DNA from: AC-43 sp963728855
GTDB lineage: Bacteria > Actinomycetota > Actinomycetes > Mycobacteriales > Micromonosporaceae
DNA length: 64,000 bases
Direction of reading: 5' to 3'
Assembly (NCBI GenBank): GCA_963728855.1
Contig: CAVSLN010000012.1
Location: 310,001-374,000, forward strand
Shown: piece by piece, positions 17,401-21,900 of the stretch
Position numbering within the stretch: the stretch's first letter is position 1
How the letters are laid out: every line of letters starts with the position of its first letter
Program-made: the position numbers and the translations under genes
Notes under the pieces: model-generated
Told to the model about the DNA's origin: nothing
The model's input: only the letters and a program-made list of their open reading frames with translations
Database searches by the model: none

Positions 17401-18981
17401 GCCCTGAACAACACGCTGGCCGGTACGCACGCGGAAGACGTACCGCCGGCCCAGCTGCACGAGTCGCTCCTGGAGCAGCGGGAGCCCGTCGAGCAGCTCG
17501 AGCGGCGGGTCCGTGACCTGGAGGGGGAGCTCGCCGGCCACCCGGCGAGCGCGCCGCGCGTCGCGGACCTGCGGGTCCGGCTCGGTGTGCTGCCGGCGGC
17601 CGACCACGAGCTGCTACCCGAGGTCACCGGCCAGGTCTCGGGCATCTCCGAGCTGCCCCGAGCCGGCCGGATCGCGGCCGTCGCCGACGCCGCGAACACG
17701 TTCCGGGTCACCTTCCGGGGCGCCGGCGGTCGCCCGGAGAGCATGACCTTCGAGCTGGGCACCGGGCACACCGGCGGGGACCCGGTACGGGCATACCGGG
17801 TGGACTCGGACGTGACGCACGTGGTGCGCATCGACCCGACCCGGCCCGCCTCGACCGCGGTGGAGCACGTCCAGCGGTGGCTGGCCGACGAGATCGACCG
17901 CGCCGGGCAGGCACCGACCGGGCTGCCCGGGGCCAAGGGACGGCTGCTCACCTTCACGCGCGAGGCCACGGGCCAGGCGGTGGCCGGCGGGGTGAGCCTG
18001 GCGGTGGGCAAGCATCCGAAGATCGTCGATGACGCGATCGCCCAGGGGGCCTGGACGTCGAACGCGACGGCCGGCGCGGCCGCCAAGGAGGTGACCGACG
18101 CTTCCCGCGTCGCGCACGAGGACGTATCCGCGTCCAACCGCGGTGAGCTGGTCCGGCGCCACTTCGGTACCGCCTCCGAGGAGCGGCTGGAGGTCGCGGC
18201 GGCCGACGCGGACCACCTGATGGACCGGGCCTGGCTCGCGTACGAGCGGCTGCACCACCTCGAGCAGATCGCGGACACCCTGCCGGCCGGCGAACGCCCG
18301 GCCGCCCTGCGCAACGGACACCTCACCCCGCCACGCGACCCGGTGAGCCTGGGCGGCGGCGATCCGGTGGGCCGCGACCCGGCCCTGGAGACGCGTCTCG
18401 GCCGGGCGCTGGCCGTCGACCCCCAGGTCCACCGGGCCGCCGAGGCCGCGCTGCGGCGCCTGGTGGACACCCTGGCCGCGCTCAACCCGCAGACGACGCG
18501 CTCGCAGATCGAGGCGATGCTGTCCGGCGACGACATCCGGCCCGCCGGCCCGGTAGCCGACCTGCGAACCTTGGTGACGTCGTTCGCGCGCGGCGTGCTG
18601 CACGACCACCACCCGCTGGACCTCACCAACAGCCTGAACCGCGCGCTACGGGCCGACGACTGGCTGCACCGGGTGACCGCGGCGGGGCTGGACGCCGAGG
18701 CGGTACGCCCGATCCGTGACCGGCTGGTCGCCAAGGACGTACCCGGGCTCGCCGAGGACGTACCCCGGCTCGCCGACCCGCGGGGCGTCGAGCTTGCGCC
18801 GGACGCGGTCCCGCGTACCGCCACGGGCGAGCCTGACCTCCAGGCCCTCGTGGGTCGTCCCGGCGTACGCGGCGTGCAGGTCGAGTACCGGACGGACGGG
18901 CAGGGCGGCGTGGTCACCGACCGGGCCGGCCAGCCGGTCGTGGAGCGGGTGTGGCTGGAGCTTCGCCCACGATCACGTTGA
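4405..18981 (+). CDS. giant ESX-type polymorphic toxin, 4,858 codons
   Basis: A single uninterrupted frame opens at GTG 4405. Order of parts by residue: 1-120 WXG-like hairpin (WSG at 74-76); 122-142 a hydrophobic segment; about 330-710 a Gly/Thr/Arg/Asp repeat linker; 1110-1350 a deaminase-like patch and clan CD-like peptidase; 1440-1570 an HExxH metallopeptidase; 1793-1880 a ParB-like patch; 2010-2190 a RelA/SpoT-like synthetase; 2410-2610 a papain-fold toxin; 2793-2860 a degenerate domain; 2990-3100 a second clan CD-like peptidase; 3200-4858 a long structural module. Three immunity-like genes (9119, 11129, 12260) sit inside it in the +1 frame. Where they lie, the long frame encodes only Gly/Pro/Asp/Arg-rich sequence. 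Whether one polypeptide is made, or only the first module with the rest as orphan cassettes, cannot be decided here. The TGA at 18979 may itself be a frameshift. Confidence 0.75.
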   Translation: MWSPADEALEEIRKCFHQIDQWIHVPVFEFLVEIPEGKENKLYELADKYDAAARLYADHLHDVSQQLKDLYASWSGDGAAQVAATTLQGYVQQVAQTSQALGDMESLVRNGALNIESTKWMDIFNLIMLIVTLIQVIIAMFSPLAPLAAGEGIGAMAATKVALQTLFRVLLNKLRALTIKTVLKLGLTRGLQFAVFDVVTKGLIFAIEDAEGHHPTFEPEAFAGEVLTSFLTGFIGGPLTFGMHNPLSEALSMAGGQMAVNWLGNKLSEWADDHGLAEDVAKWGLYTDSKHRDVLRGVGQAALFGAVMGAGGLKKGMSELRGALEANKGLESLGLQPERSTSPLKEPGLVESPSTLGEARPDVLGDGKVGTGTEPGAMTGADARGAADQGARAGSRDATAGQDAAKQAAAGGRDTARATDTSRGTDSAGGRTTSEATGRATEPARIEQPALAEHQGVTEQPGVADRAGTADRAGTTDRAGTTDRPGRTERDAVPERSGTTEQPRVAERSGTTERSGTTERSGTTEQSGRAERPEVTERPTGTEPVVTDRPTGTEPGGRDARPVTDARGDARSEGTSAKSERSGGDVRSERPGTERPGTDTRSSGPGDKEAGTGAGKTRTGDTEKVGGTEKAGADKAGADKAGADKPGGSDKTRGDTKSGDGERSASDKPDGDRPSRDEKHTDETAPKREKPRWYEWRKRVQLKAEMARAEGYERAVAERFLGHDGKKPLGLHADMVQRVLDRGPEGLTKYGKRLHGFMEEHLSERLNDGNRRALDDAAIGKKLHELGRFKPEKPDKPTVPDEPSKPTERWAAADSEGRPTTTEGLYHRGRGLLRDVLDRHFDRSDWDPRSPEVARAVESWARQVFGTDRQELQGRPGEARAVRQFIESHFGQEGEGGRRTVADHDAIRTRLHEMFGDGSRATDATGHSEPTGGGHDGPPTDAPTSSTVDGGRPHEPTPTGDLELHREEKALEWSADGNYIITQRVEQFHYEQSFERFPVERYPEGVESPEARAATHQAATKLVDIMRQREVEALHSWFEGTPLKETELGNVGRTASAVMLKDGTLHASTSVRQIPLDRQMSRPVTADNPMRPEVASSKDAAGATNHPAVQEFLDQIPDELKSQYAGRCGEPSALSSIARDLEPEFLRRAGVRSFDDLTGAQKEQFAAELDRRLRGGNIASHYVTGIEQGREQFPCASDDLLIEHFGLHSDYADRITEQSHIDPEHGVISLVPENDPLRAHAAKVASAHPDWLVVVVHGEHAPGEFMTAFGEERLTHVDVARLVKSIVADHEALQGRSKVVVLSCDAGKDYLVNRSDTSTFGQELAHRLDTDVVAPKETVWISESGRVLVSDLSPIELLNRPGLDFETLSGPDKWVHHEPSGGSGQPFGARSVLGRQGEGTTGTGPEHWEKAHDGPFGTGTELSGGSHPEAGDHQLYSREPDRTNADVWQNGTDIPLTEAAVTHVADLMGINLDGIRIRVVTDMEEMRYLDYQGACAYTPLEMGGAEIRFGPASFADAETLAATVAHEYTHVEQMRSGTEISTATRGALEDAAYASEQPALDTFRAAFRGWEHDGEGPVLGRDGLRSSAADGAAGVREGAGGRDPARDDPLGRDHGPADDGARGGVRDPDGPPYGPGDAAGRAGGDLPGGGRTGPHDGDLTRATGGDPGPGSHLADPRQGEFREASRLVRPEDVGDGSVVHVEPDGPLQHEVAASHRPEPQGLIRRMMNEPTVEPGAAHDGREHYPHDEDPPAAEMFRDPDPEELRALRVGEATLDDLGYPRGEGLSPGELARYDQALAQTALVRPEEIRFSQRSVSPETSDGLTLDQLAHNMRDGGWRGGPIHGVRWGDGTLDSLDNRRLRTALEAGLERVPFTVHAPGERLADWPHEWDMRRIERNALGVDIRELPDGRWVAGGDRGTIVHPKGALPETFGDIAVFRAAEQRSLLPGRLFGAEDRPVTMEKPPKIDRHPTVPEDVRRGLEARLREAEAPTEEAMRDLADVGRAVTDRLHLRTSIELRGEENRLKSVDSLARKYLAEHEHVGESGAEFAERVNDITRFSLRLPDGVEYHRALDATIEGLKERGYDVVGTEEEPGIKNFWAKGNRYLGLNVTVRSPHDGHLMEIQFTTDIAWRANKLTHHSYEVFREPGELVQRRVHALLNILEVNKRLGLNDQALPGLDERWPPKDTTFARWVAKYPKPWSEYRNWLAGNDRTFGSIIREFGLTAADFHTSDTTARLLESRNVDLLRDLRIQPEEPAAPRDLRDGLEDGRRSGLEPHEQGMAVRPGADDGLPVRRPELGPGGGDRPGDGGADHPGYHEGPRTPSGRGDDLLDLPVEGGAPPVRGPGLDPEAPAGHTGADPAHPAGPHPPTFTAHEPRPLDDTRVYGVRRLRPLENDQFQRDVEDSLRTRDGYLVNADPSTHPYGRLINDGGPHWPGRGNNCLDNTLAAWSSFHGDPQVSLPRWPDRFADGSPDGRSGELGGSRRAADWLDRSWEPPPADLPAAWDARAPRVADQYAELHQRIADGGPGSSAVVLAEWVARDPDTGAPLYDRNGEPITRASHAFLVVYPRDARGPVWWDPQHGRTWTEPPAHYMAETRALWSISVDGRTAYPHGLTGEVYDGGRGAGPHHEGGRHVPPDAAVPVRVRLGGPGGHAPAAAGDAAGWSLARDGELRDRPGWGGDAPVEPAHPGRAGDVRGGAPGGPDHRSPDLAGGDGGRSARVTDAVRDELAVAARRAPAVSEAVGAAATTAGARVEPGNGPLPQPRELGREVAADATEVSPARPADGGRPGSGAVLRYRLEHPEEGYAAGARHVFDELAGRGYEPVRLDNAWTGDRTGGLVSRWRDPYTGQEFDVRMDTAESRAADAALREWQQARRAGADPAHVRELAERYEAAQSRVRAPAGTEEVHLPGRAPEPTHAAPTHAAPSHAEAIHAPADLGGGQHPDLDRHLEQLPLVSGPDALHAVRDALRETRGGLDFTADAELARMVDRLKPEPGVVKVALHGLRDGTVVVGGVRVSHQDFGYGLRELAGDGRIDLAGKHLRLMSCFSGGGEDSLASVAARELGIEVTGGTEKVWIYPDGTERVSSPSVANPRLPTEPGDGAWRTFGPDGREIASRHGDAQPSRVLYQSSDGRLRAPGDPPGQYRGPDGKLHTIGDRPGSYRDDWSGRLHHDRDQPGTYRTERHFRLKSQDGRPIPDPLADRSRPVAHQAVEGPREPHVGSGAADRLAAAAQRSDAAVRARDDFRHATLRPLLDELGIDPRIRVTDAVLRDLNAAHAGDLATRTRVGELEVALERDRANQLAVRDAQTELPRVAARQVLADRFGIDGDRVLAGGTPHGPRPRGEFAVAGFDPVNHRLVVLETAATKGTSYVLHDGTRTERGTAPYLRDVLATGTELHQRLREHPDLLDELHRALRRGDLRVEYLRVEAGTDTAGTARVWTRQLDVPDLDLRGTAEHLPPPSGAPDPRAHERLAEGAQRVAALVDAAMPDNRTVDVRPAGGRPYRAELAVADLPGDRAFQVTLGEQGTHRVEFSRAELDRLDQAGVERLAARALGHLSGEVAAAEGGRLGRFFGLHGGRLARADALVLDPVPSRHLRLSHADLAHTGEFDALAKLHETSSGPARDAVAEQLGRFIETHGLREGVPGAGARADLVRGRLSEAGRGVLETHRVWWRDSDPAVAGVRKTLQEYTFKAKITSAPIRGADRFHVTPEGWRGTDRVGFSYEVRPGKVTGGGLAEFVDTKVSRHFILRVDPDRFDLAGLTGRDRGIAEYRLVDELRRVVTGKIDEQVRRPEERPASVTDRVLRAAPTGSGAGSMVEIAHLFHSELLTTKGLITAGIDLATLDKLHRLATLERVDAAHDRALAHSRDSAGVARELVQSGIDASFAKVADLAEDAFGDRSVVDRQVVPEVDTVSHRRPLPESEGRAVRERTEDALGAISRARAQEPIEHMLKIKERRDGSFRLRVQGASNDAILRVEAGTTARPDRIEVEFTSRNTATLWVPKELEGATPDAFHAVVRGAVADVTRRQYEVNRSEVGLGQRIEEGFIGEVQQDLMLYPAAEHLAPHLGEVIAPAGVVRAAVQAITDRVLGQRDLELADRRARWDADHTTRMSDGERRNLGNQVMDLAHNGQTVAQRLVDLVDGNAHRTGPAPGANPAGHDGAVAAARAAMVEVNNRHGGKFPLAAAKSDGSGRLTELVYRSDQVGVRYDVQVRLRFTHVDDGRPVVPAGKRVTRGRFEFLVNEDASPEQIRETLAHIGDNVMYDRENKVPLRRRMYEDFMPAAIRIGTSVGVGMLSPAHQLAAGALAGVGASTHVVSRWIGRMHQLRLGDIALNNTLAGTHAEDVPPAQLHESLLEQREPVEQLERRVRDLEGELAGHPASAPRVADLRVRLGVLPAADHELLPEVTGQVSGISELPRAGRIAAVADAANTFRVTFRGAGGRPESMTFELGTGHTGGDPVRAYRVDSDVTHVVRIDPTRPASTAVEHVQRWLADEIDRAGQAPTGLPGAKGRLLTFTREATGQAVAGGVSLAVGKHPKIVDDAIAQGAWTSNATAGAAAKEVTDASRVAHEDVSASNRGELVRRHFGTASEERLEVAAADADHLMDRAWLAYERLHHLEQIADTLPAGERPAALRNGHLTPPRDPVSLGGGDPVGRDPALETRLGRALAVDPQVHRAAEAALRRLVDTLAALNPQTTRSQIEAMLSGDDIRPAGPVADLRTLVTSFARGVLHDHHPLDLTNSLNRALRADDWLHRVTAAGLDAEAVRPIRDRLVAKDVPGLAEDVPRLADPRGVELAPDAVPRTATGEPDLQALVGRPGVRGVQVEYRTDGQGGVVTDRAGQPVVERVWLELRPRSR
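5743..6339 (+). repeat. low-complexity repeat linker of the toxin
   Basis: Degenerate tandem repeats encode a disordered linker. Exact cases are 3 copies of an 18-bp unit (RSGTTE) at 5923-5976 and 3 copies of a 15-bp unit (AGADK) at 6295-6339. A 24-bp-like RAGTTD series lies near 5800-5860. All are multiples of three, so length changes preserve frame. Such linkers separate the export domain from exchangeable toxin tips. Confidence 0.8.
7765..8500 (+). other. deaminase-like patch and clan CD-like peptidase
   Basis: CGE (Cys1128) and a later PC (Cys1195) resemble the YwqJ-type deaminase zinc site. The expected second Cys of PCxxC is absent (PCASDD), so activity is doubtful. Downstream, His1257 (VVVHGEHA) and Cys1304 (VVLSCDAGKD), each after a hydrophobic strand, match the His/Cys dyad of clan CD (caspase/C80-like) peptidases. 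In toxins these often self-cleave to release the C-terminal tip. Confidence 0.5.
8728..9118 (+). other. HExxH metallopeptidase toxin tip
   Basis: HEYTH at residues 1526-1530 (His1526, Glu1527, His1530) is a zincin zinc-binding and catalytic motif. A downstream Glu/Ala-rich helix (ALEDAAYASE) could supply the third ligand. The domain ends immediately before the immunity-like gene at 9119, the usual place for a polymorphic toxin tip. The substrate is unknown. Confidence 0.6.
9119..9382 (+). CDS. immunity candidate, EF-Tu domain 2-like barrel
   Basis: This 87-aa protein lies in the +1 frame of the giant gene. An AGGGG Shine-Dalgarno sits at 9106-9110, 8 nt before ATG. The pattern RFSVEMVFDLPQRTGLLASG, then G.I.PGM.L, then V.L.VE resembles domain 2 (beta-barrel) of translation GTPases such as EF-Tu. 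Small stand-alone barrels of this kind occur beside actinobacterial toxins. Position directly after the metallopeptidase tip makes it the likely cytoplasmic immunity partner. In the long frame the same DNA reads as disordered Gly/Asp/Arg/Pro sequence. That composition contrast is the main reason for calling this frame real. It could instead mimic the toxin's target. Confidence 0.65.
   Translation: MTAKVRFSVEMVFDLPQRTGLLASGKVLEGEIRPGMILWDETTGRPTTVLGVEFETPTDRRTGRVTLLVERAATSPVAAGQVLTTAT
9712..11128 (+). other. ParB-like patch and RelA/SpoT-like synthetase tip
   Basis: About residues 1793-1880 show a ParB/Srx-like pattern (IRFSQRSVS, LDQLAHNM, DNRRL) common in toxin proteins. Residues 2010-2190 match RelA/SpoT synthetases: R-x-K at 2023-2025, D2054 in NDITRFSL, a YLGLN loop, and ExQ at 2122-2124 (MEIQF) before an AWRANKLTHHSYE helix. 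Such toxins deplete ATP/GTP or make (p)ppGpp or (p)ppApp. Base composition is less GC-rich from about 10780 onward, suggesting a swapped tip. Confidence 0.6.
11129..11446 (+). CDS. immunity candidate for the RelA/SpoT-like toxin
   Basis: This 105-aa protein lies in the +1 frame of the giant gene. GGAAAG at 11118-11123 is a good Shine-Dalgarno for ATG 11129; an earlier in-frame ATG at 11096 would extend back into the toxin and has no such site. The sequence is acidic, aromatic-rich and balanced (YYAIYGYNQ, GIFVMDWKTEDGLAWNH, IYWIFQWKGE), as expected of a folded protein. The long frame over it is Gly/Pro/Arg-rich. I do not recognise the family. Position directly after the synthetase tip suggests immunity against it. 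Confidence 0.65.
   Translation: MLTYYAIYGYNQRSQPPRGIFVMDWKTEDGLAWNHTSKAWQYDPVRMTDFLFDDRNWDRVEEIDRATAERITLDITKGREPLPDEETIYWIFQWKGEPPQSGDQD
11500..12259 (+). other. papain-fold (Tox-PL/deamidase-like) toxin tip
   Basis: Cys2441 (RGNNCLDNTLAAW), His2561 (ASHAFLVVY) and Asp2578 (VWWDPQHGR) appear in the order and spacing of papain-fold toxin 1/glutamine deamidase domains. Those enzymes deamidate or cleave host proteins. It is in the same frame as the previous modules and ends at the immunity-like gene at 12260. Confidence 0.6.
12260..12568 (+). CDS. YrhB-like (Imm35-type) immunity candidate
   Basis: This 102-aa protein lies in the +1 frame of the giant gene with a strong AGGAGAGG at 12249-12256 before ATG 12260. 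It begins with an acidic helix (MTEDEARALITRAV), has an FEFGWVAQAD strand, then WLGMASYVIDRDGVVTLQSS. This layout matches YrhB/Imm35 proteins, which occur with papain-fold toxins and are thought to block them. The toxin frame continues open beneath it. Immunity function is inferred from family resemblance and position. Confidence 0.65.
   Translation: MTEDEARALITRAVGTYHPMLLYPFEFGWVAQADTPPQPPGTPPDGPWLGMASYVIDRDGVVTLQSSLPIPVVQEMYAEARREGRITGRQIWPEATEGEARG
12781..13700 (+). other. degenerate domain and second clan CD-like peptidase
   Basis: Residues 2793-2860 (LRYRLEHPEEGY, FDELAGRGYEPV, DPYTGQEFDVRMDT) echo the synthetase-like tip of the second module without its ExQ. After a histidine-rich repeat (THAAPTHAAPSHA), His3003 (VALHGL) and Cys3047 (LMSCFSGG) form a second clan CD-like dyad followed by TEKVWI. 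Self-cleavage here would free everything downstream. Confidence 0.5.
14092..18981 (+). other. long structural module of the giant toxin
   Basis: About 1,630 residues alternate charged helices with beta patches. A hydrophobic Gly/Ala-rich stretch lies near residues 4280-4325 (TSVGVGMLSPAHQ). Nothing looks like a catalytic site. It could be a stalk or translocation module. Composition is uniformly GC-rich and unlike the toxin tips. Confidence 0.5.
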
Positions 18982-21900
18982 CGCTGGCCCGTCGCCGATC
19001 GAGCCCGGGCCGCTCGACACCGGCGTCCCGGGTACGGTCGCCCGGCTGCTGACCGCCTTCCGGCTGCTGGACGTACCGGCGGTCGAGCCGGAGGGCTTCC
19101 TGCACGCCCTGGTCGGGTGGGCCGTACCGGCCGGCGAGCACTCGCTCGCCGACGTCCTGCACGGGGCGCGGCTCGCCGGTCCTGAGTTCTCCGGCGAACG
19201 GCTGCGGGGGATGCTCGACCGGCTGGTCGAGGAGGCACTGGTTGAGGGGGCACCGGCCGAGGCGGCTCCCGAGCCGGCCAGCGACCTGCTCCGGCACGTC
19301 GGCGCGGTACGCACCGACACCGGGCTGCTGGACGACGCCGCGCTGGGCCGCTTCCTCGACCGGCTGCCGACCGTACCGGGCCTGGACGGGCACCCCGTCG
19401 CGCACTCGCTCGCCGACCTGCTCCGGCACGACGGGCCACCGGCTGGGCCCGGCGGCGCGCAGCGGGCCGCCGTACTCGCCTTCGCCGCGGACGTCCTCGG
19501 GCGCGAGCCGCACCAGCTGTCCCTGGAGTCCATCGGCGGACCGGGCGGTGCCAAGGGCGCGTCCGGCGCGCCGGTGTTCTGGGTACGGGACGCGGCCGGC
19601 GGGCGGGTGGCCGTGGTGAAGGTCTTCCCGGACGTCCACGAGTTCGGCCGTGAGGTGGCCGCGCTGGACCGGCTGCACGCGGAGCGCTTCGACCGGCTGG
19701 CCGTACCGGAGGTGCGCGGGCTCGGGGTGGCCGGTCCGGCCGACGCGCGGACCGGGGTACTGGTCAGCGCGGTGGCGCGCGGCCGCCCGCTGGACGACCT
19801 GCTGGCCGCCGTGCGCGACGCCTCGCCGGGACAGCTCGACCACGCCGTCGCCGAGGCGCGGCGGGCCTTCCGGGACACCGGCGCGGCGCTGGCGGAGATG
19901 CACAACCGGCCGGCCGGGTCGGGCGGGCCCGTCGCCGACTGGTTCACCGAGCGGACGGCCACCGCACGGATCGTCGACGCGATCTCGCTGTGGGCGGCCG
20001 ACGAGCGGTTCCAGCGGCTCCAGGGCTTCGACGGGCAGCGGGTGATCGGGCGGTTCACCGAGCTGCTCGCAGAGGTGCGCAGTGAGCCCGGCTTCTCCGC
20101 GCTGGTACACGGAGATCCGCACCCGGGCAACTTCTTCCACGACCCGGTGACCGGGCGGGTGACGGTCATCGACCTGGAGAGCATGTACGGCTCGATGGAC
20201 GCCGACGGGCGCCCGGTCGGCGTGGCCGCGCTCGACACCGGTGTCTTCGAGCAGGTGCTCTCCGCGTTCGCGCACAACTTCGACGTATCCCCATTGCTGC
20301 CCGAGCTGCGGGCGGAGTTCCTGGCCGGGTACCTCGAGCTCGGCGGGCAGCCGCTGCCCGAGCACGCGCTGGCCCTCTACCGGGCGGGCGGGCTCGCGCT
20401 CGCGCTGGACGGCTCCCGGAAGATGCTCTTCGGAGAGGTACGGCCGGACACCGTACCCCGGGTGGACCTCGCCCAGCGCGCCCGCGAGCAGCTGGCCGAG
20501 CTGCACGACATCCTGAACCTGCCGCGCCCGTTCGCCGAGCCGTGGACCGACCCGGCGGGTGGGGTGCCTCCGGAGGCCGCCGGCCGCGCGCCGCGCGCGA
20601 GCACGACCGCGGCCGCGCTGCGCTCGATCGAGGAGGTGCTCAACCCCGAAGGGCCCGGGGTCCGGCCGGCGCCGGATCCGAAGACGGGTTCCATCTACGC
20701 CGCGCTCAACCCGGACCACGGAGGTACGGACAGGGCAGCGGTCCCGCACGGCCTGCCGCCGCACCCGGGGGTCGAGGCGCCACGCGCCGACACCGTTGCG
20801 CCGTCCGTGCCGCTGGACCGGATCCCACCGCCGTACACCGACGGTGCGCCACCGCACGGGACCACCCCGATGCTGGACAGCTACCGGGGTGAGGACCGGA
20901 TCAACCTGGTCGCGGCGGCGCTGAGCCCGGACCTCCCCCCGGACCACCCGCTGCTCACCTCGCGCCCGAGCACCTGGTACATGGACGCGCTGGAGCGCGA
21001 GCAGTACCGCCTCGTGGTCGTCGACGGCCGGCTGTACACCACCGGTGGCCTCCTCTTCGACACGCGCGCGGCGGACTCGCTGTCCTTCCCCGAGGCGCAC
21101 CAGGCGATGTTCGTCGTCGACGAGCACGGCAACCTGTACGCCGCCAAGGCGCACCGGCCGGGGATGAAGCACTCCAGCTTCCTCGGCGGCGAGCCGGTCG
21201 CGGCCGCCGGCATGATCGAGGTGCACGACGGCCAGATCCAGCTGATCAACGGCAAGAGCGGGCACTACCGGCCCGCGCCGCGGTTCGTCCAGCAGTTCGT
21301 CGGCCTCCTGCGCGGCTCGGGTGCCGACCTGAGCGAGGCCAGGGTCCAGGACTCCTTCGGCGGACCGGAGGTACGGGTCGAGCCGGCCGAAGGCCACACC
21401 GGACACGATGGGGCCGGAGCGGACCAGGCGGCGGGCCTTCCGTCGGCGCCCGAACCGCTGCCCCCTCCCGACGCCGTCGTGGACCACCCCGACCTCCCGG
21501 TCGCGAAGCGGTTCACCGGGCCGATCGGGTACGAGCGGGCCTTCGACCTCTCGACCGGTCAGGCTCCGCCCCTCTTCGACGGGGCGCCTACGCGCGACCA
21601 GGTCCGCCAGGGCAACCTCGGCGACTGCTACGCCGTCGCCGTCATCGGCGCGGTGGCCGGTCACCATCCGGACGCGATCGTCTCGGCCGTTCGGGAAAGC
21701 CCGGACGGCACGCTGCGCGTACGCCTGCACGAGGCGCTCCGGTCCGCCGGCGGCAGCCGGGTCGAGCCGACCGGCCGGGTCGTCGAGCTCGACGTCACCC
21801 AGGAGGTTCCGGCCTACACCCGAACCCCGCACGTCTCGCTCTTCATGGACCAGTCCGAGAACGGTACGGCGTGGGCGGGCGTGGTGGAGAAGGCGATCGC

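Noticed and set aside
12418..17607. Very long minus-strand frame (1,729 codons) opposite the giant toxin
   Set aside because: It is stop-poor only because of GC-rich third positions on the plus strand; its translation is Pro/Arg/Gly/Val-rich, with no domains, and the plus frame has clear motifs.
18716..18979. ATG 18716 as the start of the kinase/calpain frame
   Set aside because: It lies inside the giant gene in another frame and the intervening translation is Arg/Ser/Pro-rich with no fold-like character.
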